Assembly (NCBI RefSeq): GCF_905475465.1 | Contig: NC_062253.1 | Location: forward strand, 3,596,001-3,660,000 | Source of the DNA: Pieris napi | Lineage: Eukaryota; Arthropoda; Insecta; Lepidoptera; Pieridae | Direction of reading: 5' to 3' | DNA: 64,000 bases | Shown here: piece by piece, positions 35,484 to 47,969 of the stretch | Layout: every line of letters begins with the position of its first letter | Numbering within the stretch: the stretch's first letter is position 1 | Position numbers and translations under genes: made by a program | Notes under the pieces: generated by a model | What the model saw: only the letters and a program-made list of their open reading frames with translations | Told to the model about the DNA's origin: nothing | Database searches by the model: none

Positions 35484-35746
35484 GTCCATATTTAACAATT
35501 CAATTAGCTTCAGATAAAATATGTAGATGTGTAATAACGTGTAAGAAATATAGGATAATAATTCTTATTATATTGAGAATGGTATATATTGTTATCCAAT
35601 CATTACAACTATATTTCAACCTGTTTAAATATAAAACAAATTGCGCGTCAATAAGGAACACTGTATATTATGTAATAGCCTAAAAATATAATGACTGAGA
35701 ATCGAACCGTTTGTTTAATTGATACTAAATTCTCCTTTTAATTTCA

Positions 35747-36125
35747 GTGCAGATTATGTTAAAAATCTAGACCAGAGGTTGCACAGACAAATATTACTTT
35801 AGCAACGCGTGGCAACCCAGAATAGAGATTTTTGAAGACCCATAATATCAAAGAAATTTCCGAAAAGTTTCTTCGAAATCGTTGCCCGTGGTAGGCATTC
35901 GAAATTTAAATATAATCGAATTTCGATTTTTTTAAATTTAATGTTAGTGTAGATTATGTTAAAAATCTAGCTCAGAGCGTTGCACAGTAAAATGTTACTT
36001 TAGTCACGCGTGGAAATCTAGAATAGAGATTTTTGAAGATAACATTAAGGAAATTTCCAAAAAGTTTCTTCGAAATCGTTGCCCGTGGTAGGGCATTCGA
36101 AATTTAAATATATTTGAATTTCGAA
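35747..36125 (+). repeat. tandem duplication of a ~190-bp unit
   Basis: Two adjacent diverged copies each run from TGTTAAAAATCTAG through AATAGAGATTTTTGAAGA to TCGAAATCGTTGCCCGTGG and CATTCGAAATTTAAATATA. The first begins near 35747 and the second near 35943. No coding content. Confidence 0.8.
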
Positions 36126-36228
36126 ATTCAAGATAGGTTTATTGGAATTCCGAAAACCGTACAGCTACTTCGTGGTGGAGACATGGACTTTATTAGACAA
36201 TTACCAATGGCACAAGGTGTAAAGGACA

Positions 36229-36345
36229 GTGCACACTAATAACCCCGGGTGGGGGGTCACACGAGCAACAGGCGAGGATCAATGCGCCCCCCTGCCCCCT
36301 CCGCACCGCATCTGCGCCGCACTTGTTGCGCGTATAAAACAAAGA
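36229..36345 (+). other. isolated GC-rich patch ending in a TATA-like motif
   Basis: About 100 bases rich in C and G (GCGCCCCCCTGCCCCCTCCG) lie in AT-rich surroundings and are followed by GCGTATAAAAC at ~36330. It could be promoter-like, but no gene follows within reach. A decayed element is the simpler reading. Confidence 0.3.
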
Positions 36346-36911
36346 ACATGTTTTGACAAGTTTCCAATTTTCTATTGTTTATGCTTAATAGTAAGTTTTG
36401 AACTAAGTTACAAGGGTTTCAAGGACTTTGTTTATTGAAGTTAAGTTAACATAAGTGCTTTGATTTAATCTTGTATTAGACAAGTAGTTTCTATTTCGTA
36501 TATATTAATGCGAAAGTTGAGATGGATGTTGGTTACTTTATCACGTTGTAGGCTGAATAGATTTGGATGTAAATTGGTATATATGTAAGGAAAACATAAT
36601 ATATTTTCCTATACGAACTCCTCTATATTGTATTTTATATAAACTCTTTTGTAATGTTGTCATTGCCGTCTGATCGACGATGTTTAATTTATGTCACTTG
36701 ACATATATATAGAAACGCAGTTGCGCCTTATTTATTCCCGATTAGCGATTGATACTATTGTAAAACAACATTTAAAGCCTATATTCTAGGTTTTACAAAG
36801 TAAAATAATATAATGAAAAAATTAAAATATCTTACATATATTATATATAAATTATAGTTTGACAGAACTTGTATCTTAAAAAATCAAGCAGTTAATTTTT
36901 TTTTTTAAAGA
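36346..36911. other. gene-free AT-rich stretch
   Basis: No feature recognised. Confidence 0.4.
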
Positions 36912-37149
36912 CTATTCACACCAATTGACCTAGTCTCATGCTAAGCTGGTGAAGCTTGTGTTATGGGTACTAGGCAACGGATATACATACATATTATAGA
37001 TAGATAGATATATAAATACATATTTAAACACCCAAGACCTAAGCACAACACCAAATCTCATCACATCGATGTTCGTCTCAGCCGGGGATCGAACCCGGGA
37101 CCCATGGATTCGCAGTCAGGGGTACTAACCACTAGACCAATGAGTCGTC
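36912..37149 (-). mobile_element. SINE-2 copy 3
   Basis: Minus-strand copy very close to the one at 34293-34532. The tRNA-like head lies at its right end (GCCGGGGATCGAACCCGGGA on plus). Confidence 0.85.
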
Positions 37150-37854
37150 GTGAATTGTTATGACTATACGTTTACGCTGTGAGAAAAGCAATTTGTTTAA
37201 GGCTAAATAAGTTGTGAGATTTAATTGTAATACTCGTTTGTAGACATCTTAAGATCGTCCGTTACAATATTTTTCAATAATAATCTAATTAATACATAGT
37301 AAATTAAAAACCAAATATAATATATATGCAAACCTTAATACACGTTTTTACAGTTCATATCGATTTATTTAATGCTAATCGCCTACCCTTACTTTCAGAG
37401 TTCTCTTGGCGACATTTTATATCGAACTAATGACGGAAATAATTCCTCATCAATTTTCCGCTCTTTATTTCGCTTTGCTTAAGGATTTGTATTGAAGTCT
37501 TTCTCAATCGGGCATGCAACTTTTTGAAGTCAAAGAGAAAGGAACATTATGTCTTGATATAATTATGCACCTGACTTTCCGTGTAATTTACTCTATGGTT
37601 ACGGGTTGAAACCAATAGGTTAATACGTTTTATTTAAAATTAATTGATTTTAAAATTGGGAATTAAATAAATGTGTCATCCGTCACTCATATTTGGTCGT
37701 AAAAACCGATAGTCGTAACAGCCGATGACGTTATTAAGAACCTAATACAATAGAATTATGCCGGGACCTTTGATTTTGGTCAATATAACCGGTATGTTGT
37801 TGTAAACGATGTCGTCGAAAACGGTTATGACTGTATTTGGTACCAATATATGAA
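37150..37854. other. gene-free AT-rich stretch
   Basis: No feature recognised. Confidence 0.4.
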
Positions 37855-38079
37855 GAGCAGTGATGGCCTAGTGGCTTCAGTGAGGTCCGTGAGGTCGTAG
37901 TTTCATTCCCCGGCTGTGCACTAATGGACTTTCTTTCTATGTGCGCACTTAATATTCGCTTGAACGGTGAAGGAAAACATCATGAGGAAACCACCTTGCC
38001 TTAGACCCAAAAAGTCGACGGCGTGTGGCAGGAACTGTCGCTGATCGCCACTCGGTAGCACTGATCGGTGGCGCCACTG
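37855..38079 (+). mobile_element. SINE-1 copy
   Basis: Starts GAGCAGTGATGGCCTAGTGG and ends GGTGGCGCCACTGA. The tRNA-like head has lost part of the anticodon-arm region. Confidence 0.8.
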
Positions 38080-38291
38080 ATTAATTTTTTATTTAATAAT
38101 ATATAATATATAAAAAACATGATTTGAAAATATGTAGATACCAAACATATTTATTGGGTGTTTACTGTAAAAGGAGCAAACGGAAGAACTCAAATTAATA
38201 AATAGTAGGTACGCTATTAATAAAAGGTCCAAAGTCGAACTGATATATATACGAGTAATATGTATAGAATAATTGTGATATATATAAAATA

Positions 38292-38630
38292 CTAGCAGAC
38301 CGGCCAAGCGTTGCAGTGATTTTTGTTATATTACATAGTAGTAAACTATTCAAGGGAAACGGTAGGAGAACTGTGAAAGGTAGATAGTGTATGTGAAACG
38401 TTAGTACTTTTAACACAGCGCCATCTGTTAGAATTGTATCAAATAATAAACAAATATTTGCAATAAAATAATATTGCGGGTATAAATTGAGATGTAAGCT
38501 ATCCTATCTTTTAAGTTAGATCAAACTGCACACGGTGTGCAAATTTGATTGAAATCGGTTCGGTAGTTTAGGAGTCCATGGCGGACAAACAACGTGACAC
38601 GTAATTTATATATATTAAGATAATATTATA
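38292..38630 (-). mobile_element. non-autonomous Helitron-like element
   Basis: On the minus strand it begins TCTTAATATATATAAATTAC and ends GGTCTGCTAG. The flanks are A and T, as expected for Helitrons (A^TC...CTAG^T). The inner block GATTGAAATCGGTTCGGTAG is common in insect Helitron-like repeats. Non-coding, 339 bp. Confidence 0.65.
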
Positions 38631-38884
38631 ATTAAACTAATAACTTACCAATATTCTTAGTTTTTTGCGTGGTTCATAATAGAATAGTTTTTTTACCACT
38701 CGTCTGATTCCATATTTAGTCGTAAAGATTGCTTTTATGAATAAGGGTCCATTATTAAAATGAAATTTGTGTGGTCTACTCGTCTCTACGCTCGTTACTG
38801 AAGTATTTTTCTACGAAACCGAACGATAAGTGCATGAAGGGACGTCTCATGGGATTTTCAGGTATTTTATATATTTCCTATAAT

Positions 38885-40465
38885 GGCGGCAAGCATGCGT
38901 CGACAGCTCCTTGACTTTCTTCTGACCTGATACAATTTTAATTTAGTCTTTGCACCAGGTTCGAAGAAGTTACAAGGAGGTATCGACGCATAGCTCAAAT
39001 CACTTTTATAGTGCTTTTCTTTTTGGCGGCAAGCATGCGTCGATAGCTCCTTGACTTTCTTCTGACCTGATACAATTTTAATTTAGTCTTTGCACCACGT
39101 CAGAAGAAGTTACAAGGAGGTATCGACGCATAGCTCAAATCACTTTTATAGTGCTTTTCTTTTTGGCAGCAAGCATGCGTCGACAGCTCCTTGACTTTCT
39201 TCTGACCTGATACAATTTTAATTTAGTCTTTGCACCAGGTCAGAAGAAGTTACAAGGAGGTATCGACGCATAGCTCAAATCACTTTTATAGTGCTTTTCT
39301 TTTTGGCGGCAAGCATGCGTCGACAGCTCCTTGACTTTCTTCTGACCTGATACAATTTTAATTTAGTCTTTGCACCAGGTCAGAAGAAGTTACAAGGAGG
39401 TATCGACGCATAGCTCAAATTATTCACTTTTATAGTGCTTTTCTTTTTGGCGGCAAGCATGCGTCGACAGCTCCTTGACTTTCTTCTGACCTGATACAAT
39501 TTTAATTTAGTCTTTGCACCAGGTCAGAAGAAGTTACAAGGAGGTATCGACGCATAGCTCAAATCACTTTTATAGTGCTTTTCTTTTTGGCAGCAAGCAT
39601 GCGTCGACAGCTCCTTGACTTTCTTCTGACCTGATACAATTTTAATTTAGTCTTTGCACCAGGTCAGAAGAAGTTACAAGGAGGTATTGACGCATAGCTC
39701 AAATCACTTTTATAGTGCTTTTCTTTTTGGCGGCAAGCATGCGTCGACAGCTCCTTGACTTTCTTCTGACCTGATACAATTTTAATTTAGTCTTTGCACC
39801 AGGTCAGAAGAAGTTACAAGGAGGTATCGACGCATAGCTCAAATCACTTTTATAGTGCTTTTCTTTTTGGCAGCAAGCATGCGTCGACAGCTCCTTGACT
39901 TTCTTCTGACCTGATACAATTTTAATTTAGTCTTTGCACCAGGTCAGAAGAAGTTACAAGGAGGTATCGACGCATAGCTCAAATCACTTTTATAGTGCTT
40001 TTCTTTTTGGCAGCAAGCATGCGTCGACAGCTCCTTGACTTTCTTCTGACCTGATACAATTTTAATTTAGTCTTTGCACCAGGTCAGAAGAAGTTACAAG
40101 GAGGTATCGACGCATAGCTCAAATTATTCACTTTTATAGTGCTTTTCTTTTTGGCGGCAAGCATGCGTCGATAGCTCCTTGACTTTCTTCTGACCTGATA
40201 CAATTTTAATTTAGTCTTTGCACCAGGTCAGAAGTTACAAGGCGGTATCGATGCATAGCTCAAATTTTTCACTTTTATAGTGCTTTTCTTTTTGGCGGCA
40301 AGCATGCGTCGATACCTTTATGTAACTTCTTCTGACCTTATACTATTTTAATTTAGTCTTTGCACCAGGCCAGAAGTTACAAGGAGGTATCGACGCATAG
40401 CTCAAATCACTTTTATAGTGCTTTTCTTTTTGGCGGCAAGCATGCGTCGATAGCTCCTTGTAGCT
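38885..40465 (+). repeat. minisatellite, ~140-bp unit, 11 full units plus a partial twelfth
   Basis: Units start at 38885, 39025, 39165, 39305, 39449, 39589, 39729, 39869, 40009, 40153, 40294 and 40432 (GGCGGCAAGCATGCGTCG or GGCAGC variant). Spacing is 140 bp, with 144 where a 4-base TTAT is inserted before units 5 and 10, and 141 and 138 at the end. Each unit is self-complementary: GCGTCGACAGCTCCTTGACT ... CTTCTGACCTG pairs with CAGGTCAGAAG ... ACAAGGAGGTATCGACGC across a ~27-base loop. Identity is very high except in units 10-12. The eleventh unit has the most continuous left arm. Confidence 0.95.
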
Positions 40466-40946
40466 CTTGCTGTCTTGCATTGTATCTGTAACTCTTTGAG
40501 TAGATAGTGTAAGGCACGTCTTGATTTAATTTATTGTACCCCAACATCCCTAAGACAATTAATGTTGGATACAGTAACGGATAGTAGAGATAGATGACAG
40601 TATGTAACAAAGAAAACGAGTGAACTTATTCTGTATAAGCTTAACATAAGTCAGTATTAAGTTTTAAGCGAAGCTCAAACAGACGAGTTACACTCTAACA
40701 CACTTCTAACCATTGTACAAGCTTGAGATGGCTTCAAAGTTAGAAAACATTATTTAAACGCACGCAAAGAGCTTTGAAAATAAAATCGTTCAGCTGTTCA
40801 TGTGGAATCGTAATAGACCATTAAAACAATGTTCGTTTCATTAATTTGAGCACGGGGACTACGCTCACGAAGTTAAGGTCTTTGTTAAATAGCGTGGTAT
40901 AACTTATATAAACACTTTTGATTAGTTTTATCCTATAACACGTACT
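40466..40946. other. gene-free stretch
   Basis: No feature recognised. Confidence 0.4.
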
Positions 40947-41115
40947 GTGTTGGCTTTGGCAACCTTTGACCGTGAGGTCGTACAGATGAATCAGTACCAA
41001 CTCCAATTTGACCCTGGACTAACGGACATTCTATCTGTTAGAACCGGATCGTACAGTGATGGAAAACATCGTGAGGAAACCAGCATGCATTAGACCCAAA
41101 AAGTCGACGACGAAG
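40947..41115 (+). mobile_element. SINE-1, decayed partial copy
   Basis: Keeps AAAACATCGTGAGGAAACC and AGACCCAAAAAGTCGACGA; the head is scrambled and the 3' third is absent. Confidence 0.65.
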
Positions 41116-41179
41116 TCGAATTATAAAAATAATTGCCCAGAATTAAAACGTTGTTGCACTGGGTTTTTTTTATAAATGA

Positions 41180-41499
41180 CTAGCTGACGGGGCAAACGTC
41201 GTTTTGCATTGTATATCATGATAATTAAAAATAGGGGTTGATCGTAGAGTGGTGAAAATTAGGGGTTGTATGTATTTTTTAATGTTGTATCATAAAAAAA
41301 TTAAATTTTTTTTTTATCTAAAAATAAAAAATAAAAAAAATTGGGGTGGACTACCCTTAACATTTAGAGGGATGAAAAATAGATGTTGTCCGATTCTCAG
41401 TTATACCCAATATGCACACAAAATTTCATGAGAATCGGTCAAGCCGTTTCGGAGGAGTTTAACCACAAACACTGCGACACGAGAATTTTATACATTAGA
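41180..41499 (-). mobile_element. non-autonomous Helitron-like element
   Basis: On the minus strand it runs from TCTAATGTATAAAATTCTCG to CCCCGTCAGCTAG, flanked by A and T. It contains AAACGGCTTGACCGATTCTC. Non-coding, 320 bp. It is related to the fragment at 7045-7170. Confidence 0.7.
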
Positions 41500-42040
41500 T
41501 GTATCTATTAGATGATGTCGTGTTGGAACCAACACAAATAGTTTAATGATAATTATCCAGGGGCAGTTCACCTCCTAACAGGCCTTAGGGATTTTCTGTT
41601 TAATATTTTTTTTCGTCGTTAGTCGTAGTCGTTAATTGCTTGAGTGAAAAATCAATTTCTGTGTTTGAACGCACAACCTTAAAGTTGTGAATTAAGCATA
41701 ACACTATTCACATCATTATATCTAATTAAATGCTTCTAATTCATAAGACGATGTTATGAATAATCTGTGATTTTCGTTAAATTGTTTAACGCCATAGATA
41801 CTATTGCTTTTTTTTTAAATTTCCATGGTTGAATAGCTGAAAATAATATTAAATTTTTTTAACGATTTCGATTTCCGTTTTCTAGTTCGTCTTCAATGTC
41901 CAGGGAAACGTGAGCTTCTCTATATGTTTCTATCCCAATTCTAGGCCACAAATATGCTCCTGTTTCTAGATCATCCCGCATCACATACCTTCATCTCCTG
42001 ACCTTACGTTTACTTCTTTTTAACTGACTACAAGAAACCT
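41500..42040. other. gene-free AT-rich stretch
   Basis: No feature recognised. Confidence 0.4.
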
Positions 42041-42248
42041 GCCTTGCGATTCTGTAACTCACTTTTCGAACTCTCACAGCGGTTTTCGCAGCGGCGGTCG
42101 CGCTCAAATCAGTCGTGAAGCAGTCATTTTACGATTTGGCATTCTGATAAGAAGGGAGCTTGTAGTTTATTGTTTACTGATTTGAGCGCGACCGCCGCTG
42201 CGAAAACCGCTGTGAGAGTTTGAAAAGTGAGTTACAGAATCGCAACGC
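42041..42248. repeat. palindromic hairpin element, copy 3
   Basis: The left arm is complete. The right arm lacks the inner ~35 bases next to the spacer, so it is an asymmetric palindrome. Both arms carry the GCAGCGGCGGTCGCGCTC variant. Confidence 0.8.
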
Positions 42249-42530
42249 TTGAGGAGGATATCAATTCGTCGTGTTTTTTTTCTTATCTATTCTCACGACT
42301 TATTCATGTGTTATGCCATCTATTAAGTTAAAGCAAACCATCGCCAGCTATTGAGTTAAAGCAAAGTATTCTATTAGACACGAGCCGAAAACTCAATGTT
42401 GAACGAGAATACTAAAGTGCAGTGGACTAGATAGGAATTGTAGTGGCAGCTATCCGCATTCCTGTCAGATATTCGGCAGGTACGTCCGAATTGTTGGATT
42501 ATTTACTGTTCTTGTTATGAATTGATGATA

Positions 42531-43076
42531 TCCTACTAATATTATAAACGCGAAAGTTTGTTAGATGGATGGATGTTTCTTACTCTTTCACGTAAAAACT
42601 AATAAATGGATTTTAATGAAACTTTACAATAATATAGCTTATACATCAGAATAACACATAGGCTACAATTTATAAAGATATTGTGCTAATTGTCTAAAAT
42701 ATCAAGTAAGTTGGAAAAACCTACCATCTGCGAGCTTTTCTAGCGTGCGCTGCCAAAACCGCTAGAGTTACACATATGTAATGTATGATGAAAATGTTTA
42801 TCTTAAATAGTCCTACAAGAAAACCCGCCACAGTATATATCTACATCTTATATTAAGCCATTATAGCCACAATAGTGAAATATAACTACAATTAAAATTG
42901 ATAATTTATTTCAAATGCTTCGTGCTACTACTAATTAGTAATAAAGATTCCTAAATGTAAATACATACTTTTATCGCTTCTGGTATTTAAAGTAGATAAA
43001 AAATGTCTTTCACGCTACATCATTTGGACTAATATTATTTTAATCCTGCGCAGACTAAGTCGCGGGCACCAGCTAG
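42531..43076 (+). mobile_element. non-autonomous Helitron
   Basis: Begins TCCTACTAATATTATAAACG, ends GTCGCGGGCACCAGCTAG, and is inserted exactly between A (42530) and T (43077). These are classical Helitron ends of insect genomes. 546 bp, non-coding. Confidence 0.75.
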
Positions 43077-43148
43077 TAATATAATATATTATATAAAATA
43101 TCATACAGAAAATTATATGTTTGTTCAACATGATTTACATATTACCAG

Positions 43149-43222
43149 CATCTTTATTTATTTATTTATTTATTAACACTTCGTTGCATTTACATTAATA
43201 TAGTACAATTGACATAATTAAA
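43149..43222 (-). mobile_element. family L2 LINE 3' tail
   Basis: TTTATTTATTTATTTATTAA plus CACTTCGTTGCAT equals the end seen at 23130. It joins directly to a half copy of the hairpin element. Confidence 0.6.
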
Positions 43223-43357
43223 TAAACAATAAACTACAAATTCCCACCTTTTCAGAATGCCAAATCATAAAATGACTGCTTCACGACTGATTTGAGAGCG
43301 ACCGCCGATGCGAAAGCCGCTGTGTTAGTTCGAAAAGTGAGTTACAGAATCGCAGGG
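43223..43357. repeat. palindromic hairpin element, half copy
   Basis: Only the spacer and the right arm remain (AAACAATAAACTAC ... GAGTTACAGAATCGCAGGG). Confidence 0.8.
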
Positions 43358-43737
43358 ATGACATTTCAAGCTAACTTATCTTTAAAGGTAATCGTTTACA
43401 TAACCCTAGACTTACTTACATTAATTTTCCAAATGTATCTCAGAAATATTAACATAATATTCATGTATTCTCACGACGTAACTGATTTAGGTTAATACCT
43501 GTAAATGGATTGTATTTAGGCTCCGAACCGTGCTAACAATCCAATTAGTACCTAATTTGCTTGTATTGGCTTAAATAATAAATGTAACTAAATATTTCAG
43601 CAATAGAAACTATGTTGAATAGCTAAAGTCCACAAAGAACTATGTCAAAATCTAATTGATATTCGGGAGTCATACTAACGCTAAGTCTCGACTATGAATT
43701 TTTAGTAATATACATCAAAATCAACACCATTTTATAA

Positions 43738-44030
43738 CTTTGAAGAACTGTTCGGACTAATTTCTGCGGCTGAATTCCATAATCGGACGTAGAAGCAAAA
43801 TGCCAAGTTCTTTCCATCGCGACGCCTGGCGTTCCAAAACACACCGCTTTTTAAGGCACTGCCGCACATCAGCTTTTTGTGGAACCACCCATGGAGGCCT
43901 TCAAGAAATTAGCAAACGATTCCCTGAAAGGTCGGCAACACACCCGCTAGCCCCAGGTGTCCATGGACGGTGGCTATCACTTTATTCAAAAATCTTACGC
44001 ATTTGCCTCCTGTCCCATTAAAAAACACTA
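43738..44030 (+). pseudogene. family L1 LINE 3' end, decayed sense copy
   Basis: The plus strand retains EELFGLISAAEFHNRT, the same landmark as GLIPAAEFH in the 31246-31640 copy, then loses frame. The downstream non-coding part matches (GTCGGCAACACACCCG, CATTTGCCTCCTGTCCC). Confidence 0.6.
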
Positions 44031-44599
44031 TTAGGTATAACAAAACAGTTTTCCTTTTGCTTAATACACCTTGCGCATTACTGCTGTTGATCATTGGTTG
44101 TATTTTATTGCCGTTTGATACTAAATACGATTAAAATGGAGTTAATAGAAGTGACGGAACTTCTTATTTAAATATGAGCATTTGATAATAGATTAAAATA
44201 GCTAATTGTGTTTACGGGTTCAAAGAAAGGGTTCAAGTATAACAGTGCACTCAATTTCGATTAAATTCTTGATCAGACTGATAGGGGTACGGTAGTCACG
44301 CCAGTATCCCCTTTAATTTAATCTTATACCTCAATAAAAACTTCAATCCAACAAATTGGATTCAGTATAACGATCGCTATTTTAACAAAAAATACTGGAG
44401 TATTATTAAACCGGAAAAACTTCGGTATTTACGTACGCTCAATGGTATAGTGTTTTTGTATGTTGATGTGTCAACAAGCTTTTACCGCTCGAATATTTTT
44501 TCTCTCGTGTTTGTATTAATTCTATGTTGTACTTTGAAAGGTGCTGCCGTTAGTTTGAAAAAATACTTTCGCATTCATACCGAACTATAAATCTTTTAC
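44031..44599. other. gene-free AT-rich stretch
   Basis: No feature recognised. Confidence 0.35.
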
Positions 44600-44725
44600 A
44601 CCTTGCAGCGTTCTATAGCACACCACTTTTCAATTACTACCCCGCACCACCTCTGTGGTATCAGCTGCTAGTAGAAGTATTTCCGAACTGATACTTAGGA
44701 GCCTTCTAAAAAAGAACGTATAACA
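44600..44725 (+). pseudogene. family L1 LINE 3' end, small fragment
   Basis: TGTGGTATCAGCTGCTAGTA and GTATTTCCGAACTGATACTT parallel the region encoding WNQLPTELFPN in the 31.3-kb copy. Confidence 0.45.
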
Positions 44726-44974
44726 ATCACAAATACATCATGAAAAGACTGTCCGTCTCTCTCGCGCTCGGTCAAGCTTATGAGTATAAAAGAGACAGTT
44801 ATTGTTTTTGTTTTGCTACTGTTTATGTTGATCTTTACTGTTTGATATTATTATTATTTTATACATGTTGATCTTTTTTCAAACATTACCAGGGCAATCT
44901 CGTGAAATGGTGCACAATTTTTTAAATTATTTTAAGCATCTTAATAAATACAGTTTAATGAAAAAAATTTATAT

Positions 44975-45180
44975 TTAATTTGACATCAGATTCGACTGGG
45001 GTTTCTAAGAGGAGTATTGAAAGAATAGTTAGTGAAGTAAAAGTGAAGTGTGTTGAGCTAGATGGAGCTTATGTCGAAAAATGAAAAATTATTTACACAA
45101 ACTACTCTTATACGTTCTTGGTCGGGCTTAGAACTTTTGGATCCACCCTCGTATGCACATAATATTTATATGTATTTGAC
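44975..45180 (+). pseudogene. DNA transposase remnant, uncertain
   Basis: A plus-strand frame reads TGVSKRSIERIVSEV, similar to the helix-turn-helix of Tc1/mariner-like transposases. It then reads CVELDGAYVEK and a stop, which looks like a transposase C-terminus. If both readings hold, the middle of the gene is missing. Confidence 0.35.
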
Positions 45181-47755
45181 ACATTTTTATTTATTTCCAA
45201 CCCACCCAACCTTACTAAAACCAGAGTAGACTAAAATATATAGCTTGGCAAAAAAGTCACATTTTAAACATACTGTATAGTGAAATTGCATTAGTGTGAG
45301 TACTGTGAACGCGCCAGCTTTCGATAACCGACCTATAACATTCGCCACACGTCACCCGCTTGTTCCCGGTATTTCAGGTGTCCAAGAACTTAATTCAAAG
45401 TAACCAGCTCGTTTGTTGTCTCATAAAATATCTCAAATAGAACATTTTGACAGTTTTGTTTATTTGTAATATGACACGTTTGTATATCGACTTAAGACTT
45501 AAAGATATGGTCAGTGCTGATAGAATCCGATGGCAGTCACGGTTGACAATTAAATTTTCTTATTAACTTTGTGACAAAATCTTTAATTAATTAAATTAAC
45601 GTAATGTGCGATCCTTTATCCTTCGTTCGGAGGTAATTCAATTTTATATTTTCTTTTCACTTTGTCTAAGGTAATTTTGTACGATTGCTTTCTGGTATGT
45701 TCTTATTATAGTCTTTTGACAGTCACACAGTTAAGTAAATCTTTTACGTAGTTATAAACATGTTAGTCTCTGGCTGGCTAAGATGGCCGGGGCTTAATGT
45801 AAATTCGTGTAGAAAGCCGTCAAGAATATTTATATAAAAATCGTAATAGTGATTTGCTGTAAACGATATGAATATTTTTTTATTTACAATAAAAAACATA
45901 CATTATTCTTACAGTACTAACGAACCAATAGATTTTTTTTACACAATATCGTAACTGTACAGCTTGCTAGTCAGTGGAGTGTGAAATGTGTGTTTAAAAT
46001 TTATATGTATTGAATGTCAGGAGTATCTGAATAGTAAATGTAATGTATGTATGAGCGAGCTGCACTAGATGACTAAATATATGAGAGGGTGCGACGTAAG
46101 GACCTAACAATCCTACGGATCCCTAAGCCCTAAAGACGTACCCTAACACATAAATAGTGAATACATAAATAAGTACGGGATGTCTGCACCAAGAGACCTA
46201 AGGTAACAGACGGAGCCCTACGGGTAGGATCAAAGGTTCGAGGTGGTGGGATTATCTCAAAGCTACCGGGCAGGCTCACCACGATAATTAAGGGCTTGAA
46301 GTAATCTTCACCACTTTGAGAGGAAGCGAGAAATGAACAAGACAGAGCAATAAAATCAAATCTGATTTATTATTTAAAAACATTATCTTAAATCCTAATT
46401 ACACCTATTCACACATACATGATAATATTCTAGTGAGCTGTTGGTGTATCGCGCATCTTCAGCTGTTAAGATTTGGAACACACGTGAGCCGTGTCAGCAG
46501 TTGGTTGAAGTTCAGATGATGAAATCAGTTACTATGAACTCACTTTCCGAACATATAAAGATGTCGTTTATAGGTTTTTGGATATGGAATAGTTTTGTTG
46601 TACGTATATAGAATTAGATATTGTATTTAAGCAACTTAGTATGTGGAAATAGCTGAAGCTCCTAAAAATAGCAGGAAAAATATCTAAGATTATGCATAAA
46701 CGTCGAATGTAACATTCAGTCAAGACTCACATCTCTGTTTGCGTTAAATCGGTGTCAGTCAAAGAAGGATGACAATTGTCGGTTTTGATTGTACCACATG
46801 AACCGAGGTGTGAGGGTACGACATTTGACACTTCGAATTGTTAACCTCCTCCTTTGAGTTCCTTAAAGTCGGTTAAGTTAAAAGAAAAAATAAGGAACTG
46901 ACAAACTTACGAATTTTACCTCTTATATAAGAGCTCTTGTAATAAAGTAAAGACCTAAGTTATTGCTTCTAGTCCCCAAGACATACCTGTGCGATCGGCA
47001 ATTTATATCCTTGAGCCTGGTACTAAATGCCGTAGCTTATAAGTTATTTAATTAAGTCCCAAGATGCTGCAATGCTTCAAGGAAATGTTTATTTTTGAGA
47101 ATATTTTCAGCTAATATTTTTTTCTACAAAAAGGTTCACAGAAAATTGCGACTTTACATGAATTACAATCTAGACTATACAATAATTATTGCTGATAAGT
47201 AATATTATGTTGACTTAATTTTCTACAATACTAAAAAACAAGCTTGCTTGATACATTGGTAAAAACAAACACAAAATACAATGTTTACTGTGACAAGCAC
47301 TTAAAGGCAAACATGACATACATGTAGAGATCATACAAATATCAATTAAAACAATTATTAAACAAAAAATCTTAAACTTAAACTAAGGTAATGTTCACTA
47401 ACAGTCTCAGTGTTCTATAATGTTTTGACACGATTCGTGGGTCCAAGATACTGCACTTGCACTTATATTCACTACACTAGGGTTTTTAACGTCTTAAAAA
47501 GTTTAGGTCTTATTTCTGTTGTGTCAAGAAGTTGGATTGCCTCAGCATTCAAATGGCTATGTTATATGTAGCCTGTTAAAGTGAGCTAAGGCAAACCGCT
47601 TCGCCGTATTTAGGACTGTCTCCACATTAAGATCCTTGTGGATACTTTCATTTTTAATACTAATAAGAAATAATTTAAACAATATCATGCATCTTCAAGT
47701 TCTAGCTAATTTTGTATTTGAGTTGCATAATCAATATTGAGACTTAGTGCAAAGT
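45181..47755. other. long gene-free stretch
   Basis: 2.6 kb in which I find no gene. A moderately GC-rich part (46080-46330) contains GGAGCCCTACGGGTAGGATC and could be the remains of an unknown element. The rest is AT-rich. Confidence 0.4.
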
Positions 47756-47969
47756 ATATTCAAACTCAAACTCAAACTCAAAATATCTTTATTCAAGTAG
47801 GTAACCAAGTACACTTTTGAATAGTCAAGTTAAATTAATCGTAAATTTACATTTACTACCAGTTCGCAAGTCAAGGGCGTAGAGCGGGTAAGAAGAACTG
47901 GCAAGAAACTTTCCGCCACTCTTTTTAATCGCCAAGTATTGTCATACAAATTGTTTGAACTGGAGCAAT

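Noticed and set aside
38885..40465. CRISPR-like array of regular repeats
   Set aside because: Units are contiguous 140-bp tandem repeats without unique spacers, in a eukaryotic context.
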